A stretch of 64,000 nucleotides of DNA, taken from Mucilaginibacter corticis (lineage in GTDB: Bacteria > Bacteroidota > Bacteroidia > Sphingobacteriales > Sphingobacteriaceae). Position numbers and translations under genes: made by a program. The stretch's first letter is position 1, and every line of letters starts with the position of its first letter. Location: NCBI RefSeq assembly GCF_007558865.1, contig NZ_VLPK01000001.1, positions 496,001-560,000 on the forward strand, given 5' to 3'. This document shows positions 28,035 to 35,931 of the stretch, piece after piece. Below the pieces are notes generated by a model. That model was not told where the DNA came from. It worked only from the letters and a program-made list of their open reading frames with translations, and made no database searches.

Positions 28035-28712
28035 ATGTTATCACTAAAAAATATCTCTAAGTATCACAAAGCTGGCAGCTTAAAAACTACCATCTTACAA
28101 AACATCAACCTTGACGTTGATGCAGGCGAATTTGTGTCCATCATGGGCCCGTCAGGTTCTGGTAAGTCAACGCTGCTTAATATCATCGGCATGCTTGATG
28201 AGCCGTCAGAAGGTTACCAATACTTTTTGAACGAGCCGGTTCATCAATTGAAAGATAAGCAGCGCTCGGCGCTTTATAAGGCCAACATAGGCTTTGTATT
28301 CCAGGCTTATCATTTAATTGACGAGCTTACCGTTTATGAAAACATTGAAACCCCTTTGCTTTACCACGATATCAAATCCGGTGAGCGTAAGGCTCTGGTA
28401 GCCGATATGCTTGACCGTTTCCAGATAGTAGGTAAAAAAGATCTTTTCCCTTCACAGCTTTCGGGCGGGCAACAACAATTGGTTGGCATTGCCCGTGCAT
28501 TAATTGTAAGCCCTAAACTATTGCTGGCCGATGAGCCTACCGGTAACCTTAACTCAAAACAAGGCGACGAGATCATGGAGTTGTTCAGCAAGCTGAACAA
28601 AGAAGAAGGCATGACCATTATACAGGTAACACACTCCGAGAAAAATGCGGCATATGGAACCCGAATTATCAATTTGCTGGATGGTACAATAGAATCATCA
28701 AAAAATATTTAA
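28035..28712 (+). CDS. second ABC transporter ATPase, altered signature and D-loop
   Basis: A 225-residue paralogue of the ATPase at 5360, equal in length and collinear across its motifs. Intact: Walker A GPSGSGKST (38-46), Gln90, LSGGQ (142-146), Walker B LLLADE and His of VTHSEKN. Altered: the near-invariant Arg after the signature is Leu149 (LSGGQQQLVG), and the D-loop Asp is Asn173 (GNLNS). The D-loop change touches the dimer interface, so the protein may work as a heterodimer with the first ATPase or hydrolyse ATP more slowly; this is inference. It is transcribed with the TolC gene, whose start lies 1 bp after its stop. Confidence 0.93.
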   Translation: MLSLKNISKYHKAGSLKTTILQNINLDVDAGEFVSIMGPSGSGKSTLLNIIGMLDEPSEGYQYFLNEPVHQLKDKQRSALYKANIGFVFQAYHLIDELTVYENIETPLLYHDIKSGERKALVADMLDRFQIVGKKDLFPSQLSGGQQQLVGIARALIVSPKLLLADEPTGNLNSKQGDEIMELFSKLNKEEGMTIIQVTHSEKNAAYGTRIINLLDGTIESSKNI

Positions 28713-28713
28713 G

Positions 28714-30156
28714 ATGTACAAAATGTTAAAGCGGTTCTTTATAGTTGCTGTAGTGTTGTTGGTTAGCGAAGTTGCATCTGCGCAGCAAATGATTACCGAC
28801 AGTGTATTAACCTTGCAACAATGCCTTGACCTTGGCGTAAATAATAATTTACTTGTTAAGCAAACCGAAGCCCAAATGGAGGCGAGCCGTATTTATTGGC
28901 AACAGGCACGCGAGAATTTACTACCATCCATAAACGGATCTGTAAACCACAGTATCAGCGAAGGTCGCAGTATTAACCCATTTACCAATGGATATATTAC
29001 GCAACCTATTACATCGGGGAATTATAATTTATCCGGCAACCTGATCTTATCAAGCGGTTTAACGCTTCAAAATAATATCAGGCAAACATCATTGGCTTAC
29101 CAGGCCGGGAAGATGGATTTTGAACAGGCTAAAAACGATCTGACACTGCAACTCATCATTGCTTATCTGCAGGTGCTGAGCAGCGAAGATCAGCTTACGC
29201 AGGCTAATACACAGGTATTGGTAACGCAAAATCAGGAAGATCGCACCGAAATATTAAACAAAAACGGTGATGTGCCACCGTCGCAATTATCTGATCTTAA
29301 GGGCCAGCTGGCCAGCGACCAGATAGGCGTTATAAATGCTCAAAACTCGCTTGACATTGCCAAACTTAACCTGTTGCAATTGATGAATGTCAATTATCGT
29401 AAAAACATCAGATTTCAACGCCAGGCTGTCGATTTTGTAACTACCACCTATAATCAAACTGCCGACCAGGTGTATGATACTTCATTAGCAAACTTTGCTT
29501 TGATTAAGGCAGGTAAATTACGCCGTGAAAGTGCCGAAAAAGGGGTGCAGGTGGCTAAAGGCGCTTTACTTCCAACACTGTCATTATCGGGCGGCATAGC
29601 CACTAATTATTCAAGCGTGGCGCAACGTTCGGTATTTGTAGATTCTACAGTAGTTCCTACAAACCAATTCATACAAACGGCTACGGGCAGGCAACCTGTT
29701 TTTGCCGTACAGCAAAACTATGCCGGCCAGAACATTAGCTATGGCGATCAGTTCAGAAACAACTACAGCACATCAGTTAGCCTGGGCTTGAATGTGCCAA
29801 TTCTTAACGCTTTTCAAAACAGGAATAAAATAAAGCTGGCCAAATTAAACCTGCAGACCGAGCGGTACAACGAACAGGCCAACCAGGTGCAATTAAAGGT
29901 TAACGTAGACCAGGCTTTTGCTAATATGACAGCCGCTTACGACAGGTATCAACTTTTATCAAAACAAGTAGAGGCATACGGTGAATCTTTCCGCATTGCT
30001 GAGATAAAGTTTAATGCAGGCGCGTTAACATCGGTAGATTTTATAATTGTTAAAGGAAACCTTGACAAAGCCAAAACAAGCCTGATAAACGCACGCTATG
30101 ATTATTTGGTACGTACCAAGATCTTAGACTATTACCAGGGAAAATTAGCTTTATAA
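28714..30156 (+). CDS. TolC-family outer-membrane efflux protein
   Basis: A 480-residue trimeric outer-membrane channel subunit closing the exporter locus. The signal peptide (VAVVLLVSEVASA, cleavage before QQ) is followed by two OEP repeats: helices rich in Gln/Asn (about 35-215 and 270-470), with the repeat mark RQTSLAYQAGKMDFEQAKND in the first half and AEIKFNAGALTSVDFI in the second. A second ATG three codons on (MLKRFF) is an equally good start. Adaptor, ATPases, permeases and this channel together give all parts of a MacA-MacB-TolC-like exporter. The gene ends tail to tail with the CotH-like gene, overlapping it by 6 bp, with no terminator between. Confidence 0.93.
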   Translation: MYKMLKRFFIVAVVLLVSEVASAQQMITDSVLTLQQCLDLGVNNNLLVKQTEAQMEASRIYWQQARENLLPSINGSVNHSISEGRSINPFTNGYITQPITSGNYNLSGNLILSSGLTLQNNIRQTSLAYQAGKMDFEQAKNDLTLQLIIAYLQVLSSEDQLTQANTQVLVTQNQEDRTEILNKNGDVPPSQLSDLKGQLASDQIGVINAQNSLDIAKLNLLQLMNVNYRKNIRFQRQAVDFVTTTYNQTADQVYDTSLANFALIKAGKLRRESAEKGVQVAKGALLPTLSLSGGIATNYSSVAQRSVFVDSTVVPTNQFIQTATGRQPVFAVQQNYAGQNISYGDQFRNNYSTSVSLGLNVPILNAFQNRNKIKLAKLNLQTERYNEQANQVQLKVNVDQAFANMTAAYDRYQLLSKQVEAYGESFRIAEIKFNAGALTSVDFIIVKGNLDKAKTSLINARYDYLVRTKILDYYQGKLAL

Positions 30157-31743
30157 GTCGTTTATATAATTATCAAAAAGGTCATACTGGGCGCTGTACC
30201 ATGTATCCATGTAAACAGCTTCAGTATTAAGGTCTTGGCTAATGTTTGTCCAGATCAATTGTTCGCGGGCAAAGGCGTTAGTGGTAACCATAATGTTCCT
30301 GTAGTTTTCTATCCTTGCGTTAACTGTTGTTTTACTTAACTGGTTTTGTTTAAGTGCAGCCCAGCGAGTTTTTAGCAAGCCTTTAAAATTAGCGACGTTT
30401 AATTGAAGTAAACGAGATAAAAGATTATTGTTAAACCCATAAGTTAATTGATTTGAATAATAACCGCCATTAGCATTTCTCCCAAATGTTCCGTCTAAAT
30501 CCCATGGCGAATAAAAGAAAGCCCCGGCATCCCGATAATCGTAAAAACTAAAGTACGTATTCTTGTTCTCGTTATCGGGTGCACCAAGAACATTAATAAA
30601 GATAAAATAGTCAACCATATTATTAATATCAACCTTACTTTGAATGTTGGCACTAAAATCAGCATCAGATGATGTAGCTATGTAATTAACTTCGTTGTAC
30701 AAATAACCCCAGTTGGGAGCAGGCACATCACCAATATCCGGATATTCCAATTCCCAGCCACCCCAGGTATCAATTGTATTATCATACGGTATTACGCTGG
30801 TAAAATCAGATTGATTAGTCCAAAAATCTGCCTTATACATGTTACCGTATTGTTTATTTATCTGCAACTGCTTTCTGTCAACCTTCTCTGTAAGACAATA
30901 AATTCCTTGGTATTTATTATTTAAAAATACTTCGGTCATGTACCCGTGCGTGCCATTAAGTGCCGTAGGCTCTTTAGCAATATAGGGTACATTGTTAAAT
31001 GTATTCCACAGGTCTGTACAAACCCGGTTACGCATCCGCGACTGATCAATGTACATGGCATCCAGTATCCAACTATTATCGTTGCGTAACCCTAATAAAG
31101 AAACATCCTTATCATTACCTCCATTATCCACTACGTGTACCGCATATGAGCTCTTAGGATAATATCTTGACGTGGCGCCCCTTAATGCTATCATAATATT
31201 GGATGATATATCCAGCTTACTTTTCTGCAACTGGTAATCCGGATCAACCAGATCAAATGAAGCACTTATCTCATTATCGCCTATTGCAGCATTTGTTTTT
31301 AAATTCACCATAGGCATGCCGGTAATTATTAAACCATATTTAGTGGTTACATTAAGTGAATTTAGCGCATAAACATCTACCTGCTGGTTAGTTTTAAGTT
31401 CATAATTTACTGATGCACCATTAGTAATACGTGCGTTATTAATGGTTATAGCTACAGCTTGTGTTGTATCAAAACTAACGGTATAATTTGTAAGCGATGT
31501 TCCGGACGATAACGGGTAATAATAAGAGTTTGTGAGCGAATCAAAAGCGCAACTAACGCCGTTTATTTTAAAATTTGATAATTTTGCTTCAGAGGTTATT
31601 GGTACTACCGGATTGGTTTTGCCTTCGGCCCCTTTACCGGCAGAAGATCCTGTTGTCGGTTTATTAACAGTGTTTTTTTTACATCCGGCAAAAATTGATG
31701 CCAATAAAAATATTGGAACGCAAAAAGAGTAAAATTTTTTCAT
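30151..31743 (-). CDS. CotH kinase-family lipoprotein
   Basis: A 530-residue secreted lipoprotein (lipobox FAGC, Cys21). An N-terminal Ig-like or cadherin-like segment (about 45-145) precedes the CotH domain, recognised by LRGATSRYYPKSSYAV, the WILDAMYIDQSRMRNRV block and the DxD-type metal motif PWDLDGTFG. CotH proteins are atypical protein kinases, first known from spore coats; Bacteroidota members sit on the cell surface and their targets are unknown. I start at 31743 (MKKFYSF) because this gives a normal lipoprotein leader; six upstream in-frame residues (MRHFRL) would spoil it. It is probably a single-gene unit unrelated to the exporter. Confidence 0.85.
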   Translation of the reverse strand: MKKFYSFCVPIFLLASIFAGCKKNTVNKPTTGSSAGKGAEGKTNPVVPITSEAKLSNFKINGVSCAFDSLTNSYYYPLSSGTSLTNYTVSFDTTQAVAITINNARITNGASVNYELKTNQQVDVYALNSLNVTTKYGLIITGMPMVNLKTNAAIGDNEISASFDLVDPDYQLQKSKLDISSNIMIALRGATSRYYPKSSYAVHVVDNGGNDKDVSLLGLRNDNSWILDAMYIDQSRMRNRVCTDLWNTFNNVPYIAKEPTALNGTHGYMTEVFLNNKYQGIYCLTEKVDRKQLQINKQYGNMYKADFWTNQSDFTSVIPYDNTIDTWGGWELEYPDIGDVPAPNWGYLYNEVNYIATSSDADFSANIQSKVDINNMVDYFIFINVLGAPDNENKNTYFSFYDYRDAGAFFYSPWDLDGTFGRNANGGYYSNQLTYGFNNNLLSRLLQLNVANFKGLLKTRWAALKQNQLSKTTVNARIENYRNIMVTTNAFAREQLIWTNISQDLNTEAVYMDTWYSAQYDLFDNYINDL

Positions 31744-32112
31744 AAGGCGGAAGTGCCTCATTCAGACTTTAAGAAAAGTAAATGGTTTAATAACTAAATC
31801 TGTTTTATTAATTAGTTATCAAAGCTTATCCTTAAAGCGAATAAATTGTGTACGCTATTATTGCATTTTTAGCAAAATAAAATTACAGTAATCATTATTT
31901 TTTAGTAATTCTAAAAATACTCCGTTAAAAGGATCAGTGACTTATATTTCATTTTAATTAAAAAGTGAATAAAATAAATACACATACAAATCCTTTTTTG
32001 CTTTATAATTATGTAATATTTCTACCACCCTAAATTAAAACCATTATAAACTAATTACATTGCAAAATCTTGCAATGTAATTAATAACTAAACCTTATTA
32101 AACCGAATTGCT
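31744..32112. other. AT-rich intergenic region, divergent promoters
   Basis: About 370 bp between the divergent CotH-like and HTH genes, with no coding potential that I can see. It must hold promoters for both genes, but no clear TAnnTTTG box was found on either strand. The only strong structure is the perfect palindrome at 32052-32083. Confidence 0.6.
32052..32083. repeat. 14-bp perfect inverted repeat upstream of HTH gene
   Basis: TAATTACATTGCAA and TTGCAATGTAATTA are exact inverse complements separated by AATC, ending 29 bp before the ATG of the HTH gene. No T tract follows on the plus strand. An operator for the adjacent HTH protein, or a 5'-leader hairpin, are the two sensible readings. 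Confidence 0.65.
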
Positions 32113-32358
32113 ATGCCTAAATATTATTTTGATAGGCTTGATCATCTAAACAGCCTAATTAGAAAAAAAGCTACCGGTACACCGGAACAATTAGCGAAAA
32201 AATTAAATGTAAGTGAGCGTACCACATTTGAGTATTTAGATATCCTGAAATCCTTGGGTGCCGACATAAGATACAGCCGTGAGCGCCAGTCCTATTATTA
32301 TACTTTGGATGGGACTTTTGATTTTCACTTTAAGCAAGGCAGCCAAGTACGTGGTTAG
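32113..32358 (+). CDS. small HTH-domain protein, putative regulator
   Basis: An 81-residue protein that is almost entirely one winged helix-turn-helix of the HTH_11/DeoR-like type: IRKKATGTPEQLAKKLNVS gives helices 1-2, ERTTFEYLDILKSLGADI the recognition helix, and RYSRERQSYYYTLDG the wing. It lacks the WYL or sugar-binding domain found in longer relatives, so it is either a stand-alone DNA-binding protein or a remnant. The preceding palindrome is a candidate autoregulatory site. Function otherwise unknown. Confidence 0.75.
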   Translation: MPKYYFDRLDHLNSLIRKKATGTPEQLAKKLNVSERTTFEYLDILKSLGADIRYSRERQSYYYTLDGTFDFHFKQGSQVRG

Positions 32359-32410
32359 CTGTCATTTTCTTTGGCCTTTGGTTAAATATGTATAGTGCAA
32401 TTGATACATT

Positions 32411-33553
32411 CTAAAAGTCTTTTAATTTAAAAAATACTAGGCGGAATGACATTTTAAGTGGTCCTGATTTTCTTTCTTTGTTAAACTTTTCGTCGGCTTT
32501 AACAGCGTTAGGAACTCCGATTAAGAAATAGTCACCATATTTTGCCAAAACCATTGAGCGGGACCTAAAGGTTGTATCCTTCTTGCTTCTAAATTCGGTA
32601 ACCTGTAAGACCTTTCCCGTTTTTTTAGAATAAAACACGTTCCTTGAATGGTGCATAGACATAAAATCATATCTGAAAGACACCCAGTCATCAGTTATAA
32701 ATAAAGAACTTAAATTATATAACAACTTATACTTATCCATTGTCTTCCAATAATCGAAATGATCTTTTGCAACTTTCTTTTCTTTTATTTCATCAGTTAT
32801 TTGATTTTCTTCGGGTACCTCAATCTGATATGCCGGTTTCGCGCTATTAAAGCCAATATTGTAAATATTATAATCTAACAGTGGCAAAAAATATATCGAG
32901 TCTTTATAAACTTCCAATTGATGAGGAAATACAATATCTAAATCTGTTATTAAAGGAGGCGATGTAAGTCCAGGAGCATGAAAACTAAGCATGTCGCCAT
33001 TTTTTTCATAAATAGATAACCTGCTAATGGCCTTATTTTGGTCGTTACGGGGTGCGGTAGTTACGTACATTTTGCTGTTTTTTGCAAATACCATCCCTAA
33101 ATTTTCCGGATTAAGAATATCAGTAGTTTTCAAAAATCGACCATCGGTACCAAAAACAAAAATCTTTGTTGAAGTCTTATCCAATATATTTATTTGTTTT
33201 TGATCAGCATCAAACCAAACATCAGTCATATCCTGAAAATCTCCGAAGTTAGATCCCCTGTGGCCTATTCTATTTATTAGATTGCCTTTTTTATCATAAA
33301 TAAAAACAGATCCACGTGCACGGTCTCCAATCAAAATTATACTGTCTGTTACAAAAAAATTTGTAGGCATAACCAAAGTGTTTTCTCCACCATTTTCTAA
33401 ATTAACAACCGACACATCTTGTGCAATATCTTCAAGAAACACCGTAGATGTGTCCGATAGGTTAAGTTTAATTTTAGGCACATTATAACTTGTTTGGGTT
33501 TTTGAGCAAGAAATAAATAAAAAAACGGAGATAAAAAAGAAAGTATATTTCAT
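32411..33553 (-). CDS. 6-bladed beta-propeller lipoprotein
   Basis: A 380-residue lipoprotein (lipobox FISC, Cys16). Repeating units such as IYDKKGNLINRIGHRGSNFG, IFVFGTDGRFLKTTDI and LSIYEKNGDMLSFH are typical blades of the NHL-like six-bladed propellers that are abundant in Bacteroidota and annotated there as DUF4934/DUF5128. No catalytic motif is evident, so it is probably a binding protein. It lies directly downstream of the small exported peptide gene at 33622 but is separated by an intrinsic terminator. An association of such propellers with small leader-bearing peptides is my recollection, not proof. Confidence 0.75.
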   Translation of the reverse strand: MKYTFFFISVFLFISCSKTQTSYNVPKIKLNLSDTSTVFLEDIAQDVSVVNLENGGENTLVMPTNFFVTDSIILIGDRARGSVFIYDKKGNLINRIGHRGSNFGDFQDMTDVWFDADQKQINILDKTSTKIFVFGTDGRFLKTTDILNPENLGMVFAKNSKMYVTTAPRNDQNKAISRLSIYEKNGDMLSFHAPGLTSPPLITDLDIVFPHQLEVYKDSIYFLPLLDYNIYNIGFNSAKPAYQIEVPEENQITDEIKEKKVAKDHFDYWKTMDKYKLLYNLSSLFITDDWVSFRYDFMSMHHSRNVFYSKKTGKVLQVTEFRSKKDTTFRSRSMVLAKYGDYFLIGVPNAVKADEKFNKERKSGPLKMSFRLVFFKLKDF

Positions 33554-33575
33554 AATGGTATATAATAAGGTTTTA

Positions 33576-33612
33576 AAAAGAGTTGCTATGTTGAAATAAT
33601 AGCAACTCTTTT
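33576..33612 (-). terminator. intrinsic terminator after small exported-peptide gene
   Basis: AAAAGAGTTGCTAT (33576-33589) and ATAGCAACTCTTTT (33599-33612) form a perfect 14-bp stem with a 9-base loop, followed on the minus strand by a T run. It lies 9 bp after the stop at 33622 and would uncouple the peptide gene from the propeller gene. Confidence 0.75.
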
Positions 33613-33621
33613 AATTAATAT

Positions 33622-34110
33622 TTAGAAAGGGCCGTAACCTGTATAACCGCCTGGGCTGGTGGTATAGTAGGGGTATGGATAAGGATTAGGATGAGTATTG
33701 CCTCCCGGCGAATAAAGTTGCGTGTAACTACCAGTACCTGATGGGAATATGTCTCCACAGCAATTCGAACCATACATTGTAACTGTGGTTCCGCTTGTTT
33801 GTTTGTATATCACATCCGGTGCGCATTGTCTGCCATACATAGGGTCATACGTAAATTTATAAAGGCCATGTTCATACCCATAATTACCATAAACCTGATA
33901 AGTTAATATTGACCATGTACCAACATGAAGCGTAGTATCACCAGAATTACCGCACCAATGGCCACTTCTGCCACCGTGGCTGGTGCCACTCCAATCAGCC
34001 AATGCTTTTGGCGAACTTTTCATACCGCCGCTAAAAATTGCATATTCTAAGTTGCATATTAACGTTATAACTAAAGCTGCTATACCTGCTATTTTTAATA
34101 CTTTTTTCAT
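33622..34110 (-). CDS. small Gly/Tyr/Pro-rich exported protein
   Basis: A 162-residue protein. The leader MKKVLKIAGIAALVITLICN with a short helix (about 7-20) and the following GGMKSSPKALADW stretch recall the leader architecture of NVEALA-type small exported peptides of Bacteroidota, though the NVEALA motif itself is not present. The mature part has four Cys (near 53, 94, 116, 117; the last two adjacent in SNCCGD) and a tail rich in Pro, Tyr and Gly (NPYPYPYYTTSPGGYTGYG). No enzyme signature. It could be a secreted structural or signalling peptide; family assignment is tentative. Confidence 0.6.
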   Translation of the reverse strand: MKKVLKIAGIAALVITLICNLEYAIFSGGMKSSPKALADWSGTSHGGRSGHWCGNSGDTTLHVGTWSILTYQVYGNYGYEHGLYKFTYDPMYGRQCAPDVIYKQTSGTTVTMYGSNCCGDIFPSGTGSYTQLYSPGGNTHPNPYPYPYYTTSPGGYTGYGPF

Positions 34111-34212
34111 AATTATAATTTTTAATTGAAATAATTTAGTTTATCTAATAAAGTTTGCGCGTTTAATTATGTCCCCCCTTTTGGGGGTTACCAATGTTGT
34201 AATAAAAACCGG

Positions 34213-34233
34213 CCGGCCAATTCAGTTGACCGG
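34213..34233 (-). terminator. probable terminator of GT-C gene
   Basis: On the minus strand CCGGTCAA-CTGAA-TTGGCCGG (one mismatch) is followed shortly by GGTTTTTATT. It lies 38 bp past the stop at 34271. A small C5/G5 hairpin at 34174-34187 lies further on. Confidence 0.5.
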
Positions 34234-34270
34234 GGATATTGGCAGCAAACCATATTATTTTCAGTTTGTA

Positions 34271-35605
34271 TTATTTGGAATAGAGCTGTTCTTGTAGCTG
34301 GATCCTGTAAATAACTTCCGGAGCCAAGTCTCTTTTTAATTTATCGCTATCATGCCACATGCGGCTATGTTGGTTAGCGTAAATAGCAATTGTTGTCAGG
34401 TAAACAAAGCCAACTACTTGCACCCAATATTTATAATATTGTTTATCAATTACTTGGTTAAAAAAATAGGCCATTAAAAAAAACACGCCTATAGATGCCA
34501 GGTAAACATATCGGTCTGCCATGATGGCAAATCTGTCCATAGGTACAATGTGTAATACCATAACGAGATGAATAATGAAAAACGATATGCCAAATAATAC
34601 CCATTTCTGTTTCCAAAAGTTAAAAAAACTTACAATGATTATAATAATACAAGCAGGATAAATCCAAAACCTGATTGGTACTTCCTGTCCTACTGCGTTA
34701 GGAAACAGATATATATATTGCAGTTTTACCGGGATTAAGCATTTAACCAGATATTCGGTAATAGTGTAGCATGCAAATATGACATTTTGGTAAAATGGGT
34801 AGCGTAGTTGCCGAATGTGTAAGTCACTTGGTATTGCTTTATGAGATAATAAAGTTATCGAAGTAAAAACTACAGCCAATAATATTAAAGGTAGTTTTTC
34901 GTACCAAACTACCTTAGATCTAATATCTCTTTTTAATACATAGTCAATTAGCAAAAAGCAAAAAGGTAGTATAACCGCTTGCTCTTTTGCGCCAAATGAT
35001 AACACGAACAAGGTGATAATGAGCAAATAATATTTGACATGCTTTGATTTGACATACTTGACATAAACATGTAAAGCTGTTAGGTAAAAGAACGCATAGA
35101 TCAAAACTTTTGACGCAGCAACCCAGGCAACTGATTCAACAAGAAATGGATGCACAGCCATTAACAAAGCCGTAATAAATGCAATGCGGTATGTAGATTT
35201 ATCATCAAAACCCTTAGCTTCTGTAAGCAACAATTTAATGAAACTGTAGGTTAGTAATACATTGGCCAAATGAATTAAAACGCTAAACAAATGAAACCAA
35301 AATGGATTATAGCCAAATATGGAATAAATTATGGAGTAATATAATTGATTTACGGGTGCATACTGGCCGGCATAAAATTGCGTGAGTATCAGCCATAAAT
35401 TATCAACACGTAACCCACCGCCTGTATAGCCGTTAATGACTATTACCTGGTCATCCCATCCAAGCTGAAATTTGTTTGAAAGTACGGGGATATAAACAAG
35501 AAATACTATCAGTGAAAGTGATATGCTTATGATTAGGCTTAGCTTGGTTTTAGCAATTTCTCCGCTTATGGAAAAACCCTTTTTTTGCATAATACTGCTA
35601 TTCAT
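34271..35605 (-). CDS. GT-C type membrane glycosyltransferase (TMTC-like)
   Basis: A 444-residue polytopic protein of roughly ten helices. After TM1, the first external loop holds GWDDQVIV, the acidic pair expected for a metal-dependent GT-C transferase using a polyprenyl-phosphate sugar. NPFWFHLFSVLIHLANVLL and HPFLVESVAWVAASKVLIYA match the protein-O-mannosyltransferase/TMTC family pattern. Most relatives carry C-terminal TPR repeats; this one stops shortly after the last helix (MWHDSDKLKRDLAPEVIY), so the repeats are absent. It is a single-gene unit between two terminators. Sugar and acceptor are unknown. Confidence 0.75.
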   Translation of the reverse strand: MNSSIMQKKGFSISGEIAKTKLSLIISISLSLIVFLVYIPVLSNKFQLGWDDQVIVINGYTGGGLRVDNLWLILTQFYAGQYAPVNQLYYSIIYSIFGYNPFWFHLFSVLIHLANVLLTYSFIKLLLTEAKGFDDKSTYRIAFITALLMAVHPFLVESVAWVAASKVLIYAFFYLTALHVYVKYVKSKHVKYYLLIITLFVLSFGAKEQAVILPFCFLLIDYVLKRDIRSKVVWYEKLPLILLAVVFTSITLLSHKAIPSDLHIRQLRYPFYQNVIFACYTITEYLVKCLIPVKLQYIYLFPNAVGQEVPIRFWIYPACIIIIIVSFFNFWKQKWVLFGISFFIIHLVMVLHIVPMDRFAIMADRYVYLASIGVFFLMAYFFNQVIDKQYYKYWVQVVGFVYLTTIAIYANQHSRMWHDSDKLKRDLAPEVIYRIQLQEQLYSK

Positions 35606-35734
35606 ATTATTCAGGTTGTTACTTAGGTGTAATTGATACTAACTAAGCTACAAGTTGTCGATGCAAAAAATCGGCAGTATAAAATAAAAGCAGGGATATT
35701 TATAATTATTTGGTTATAATTTTTAAGTAAACAT

Positions 35735-35860
35735 CCACCACCTTTGGTGGTGGCTTTAATTGTCAAGTGGGCAATTCTACCAAACTATTATATCAGCTTA
35801 AAAACTAAGCTTACGGTTTCTGGCATAACCTCCACCCTTGACCTACCGCCTAGGCGGTGG
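35735..35860. repeat. 126-bp REP/MITE-like element with hairpin ends
   Basis: The left end is a hairpin (CCACCACC-TTT-GGTGGTGG, 35735-35753), the right end a perfect 14-bp palindrome (ACCGCCTAGGCGGT, 35845-35858) followed by GG. The outermost 8 bases are inverted repeats with one mismatch (CCACCACC against CCACCGCC). A nested pair, GTCAAG (35762) and CTTGAC (35837), also faces inward. No ORF and no evident target duplication. It resembles the non-coding palindrome-bounded elements mobilised by REP-type transposases. Confidence 0.5.
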
Positions 35861-35878
35861 TTTAGTTACTACAATAAA

Positions 35879-35907
35879 AAACCCCGGATCTTTTGGATCC
35901 GGGGTTT
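35879..35907 (-). terminator. strong intrinsic terminator of the SusCD operon
   Basis: AAACCCCGGATC (35879-35890), loop TTTTG, GATCCGGGGTTT (35896-35907): a perfect 12-bp GC-rich stem with a T6 run on the minus strand. It is 24 bp after the stop of the last operon gene (35932). Confidence 0.9.
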
Positions 35908-35931
35908 AAGTGATATCATTTTATATTCTAA

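Larger units (their letters stand above)
35606..35931. other. intergenic region with REP/MITE-like element and terminator
   Basis: A 326-bp gap between two minus-strand genes. It contains the 126-bp element at 35735-35860 and the terminator at 35879-35907. The remaining roughly 130 bp next to the GT-C gene is AT-rich and should carry its promoter, which I could not define. Confidence 0.6.

Noticed and set aside
31790..31819. ATAACTAA/TTAGTTAT inverted repeat upstream of the CotH-like gene
   Set aside because: Only 8 bp in a very AT-rich region; expected by chance.
34173..34187. C6-TTTT-G5 hairpin as a terminator
   Set aside because: The stem is only 5 bp and no T tract follows on the minus strand; the hairpin at 34213-34233 is a better terminator for the upstream gene.
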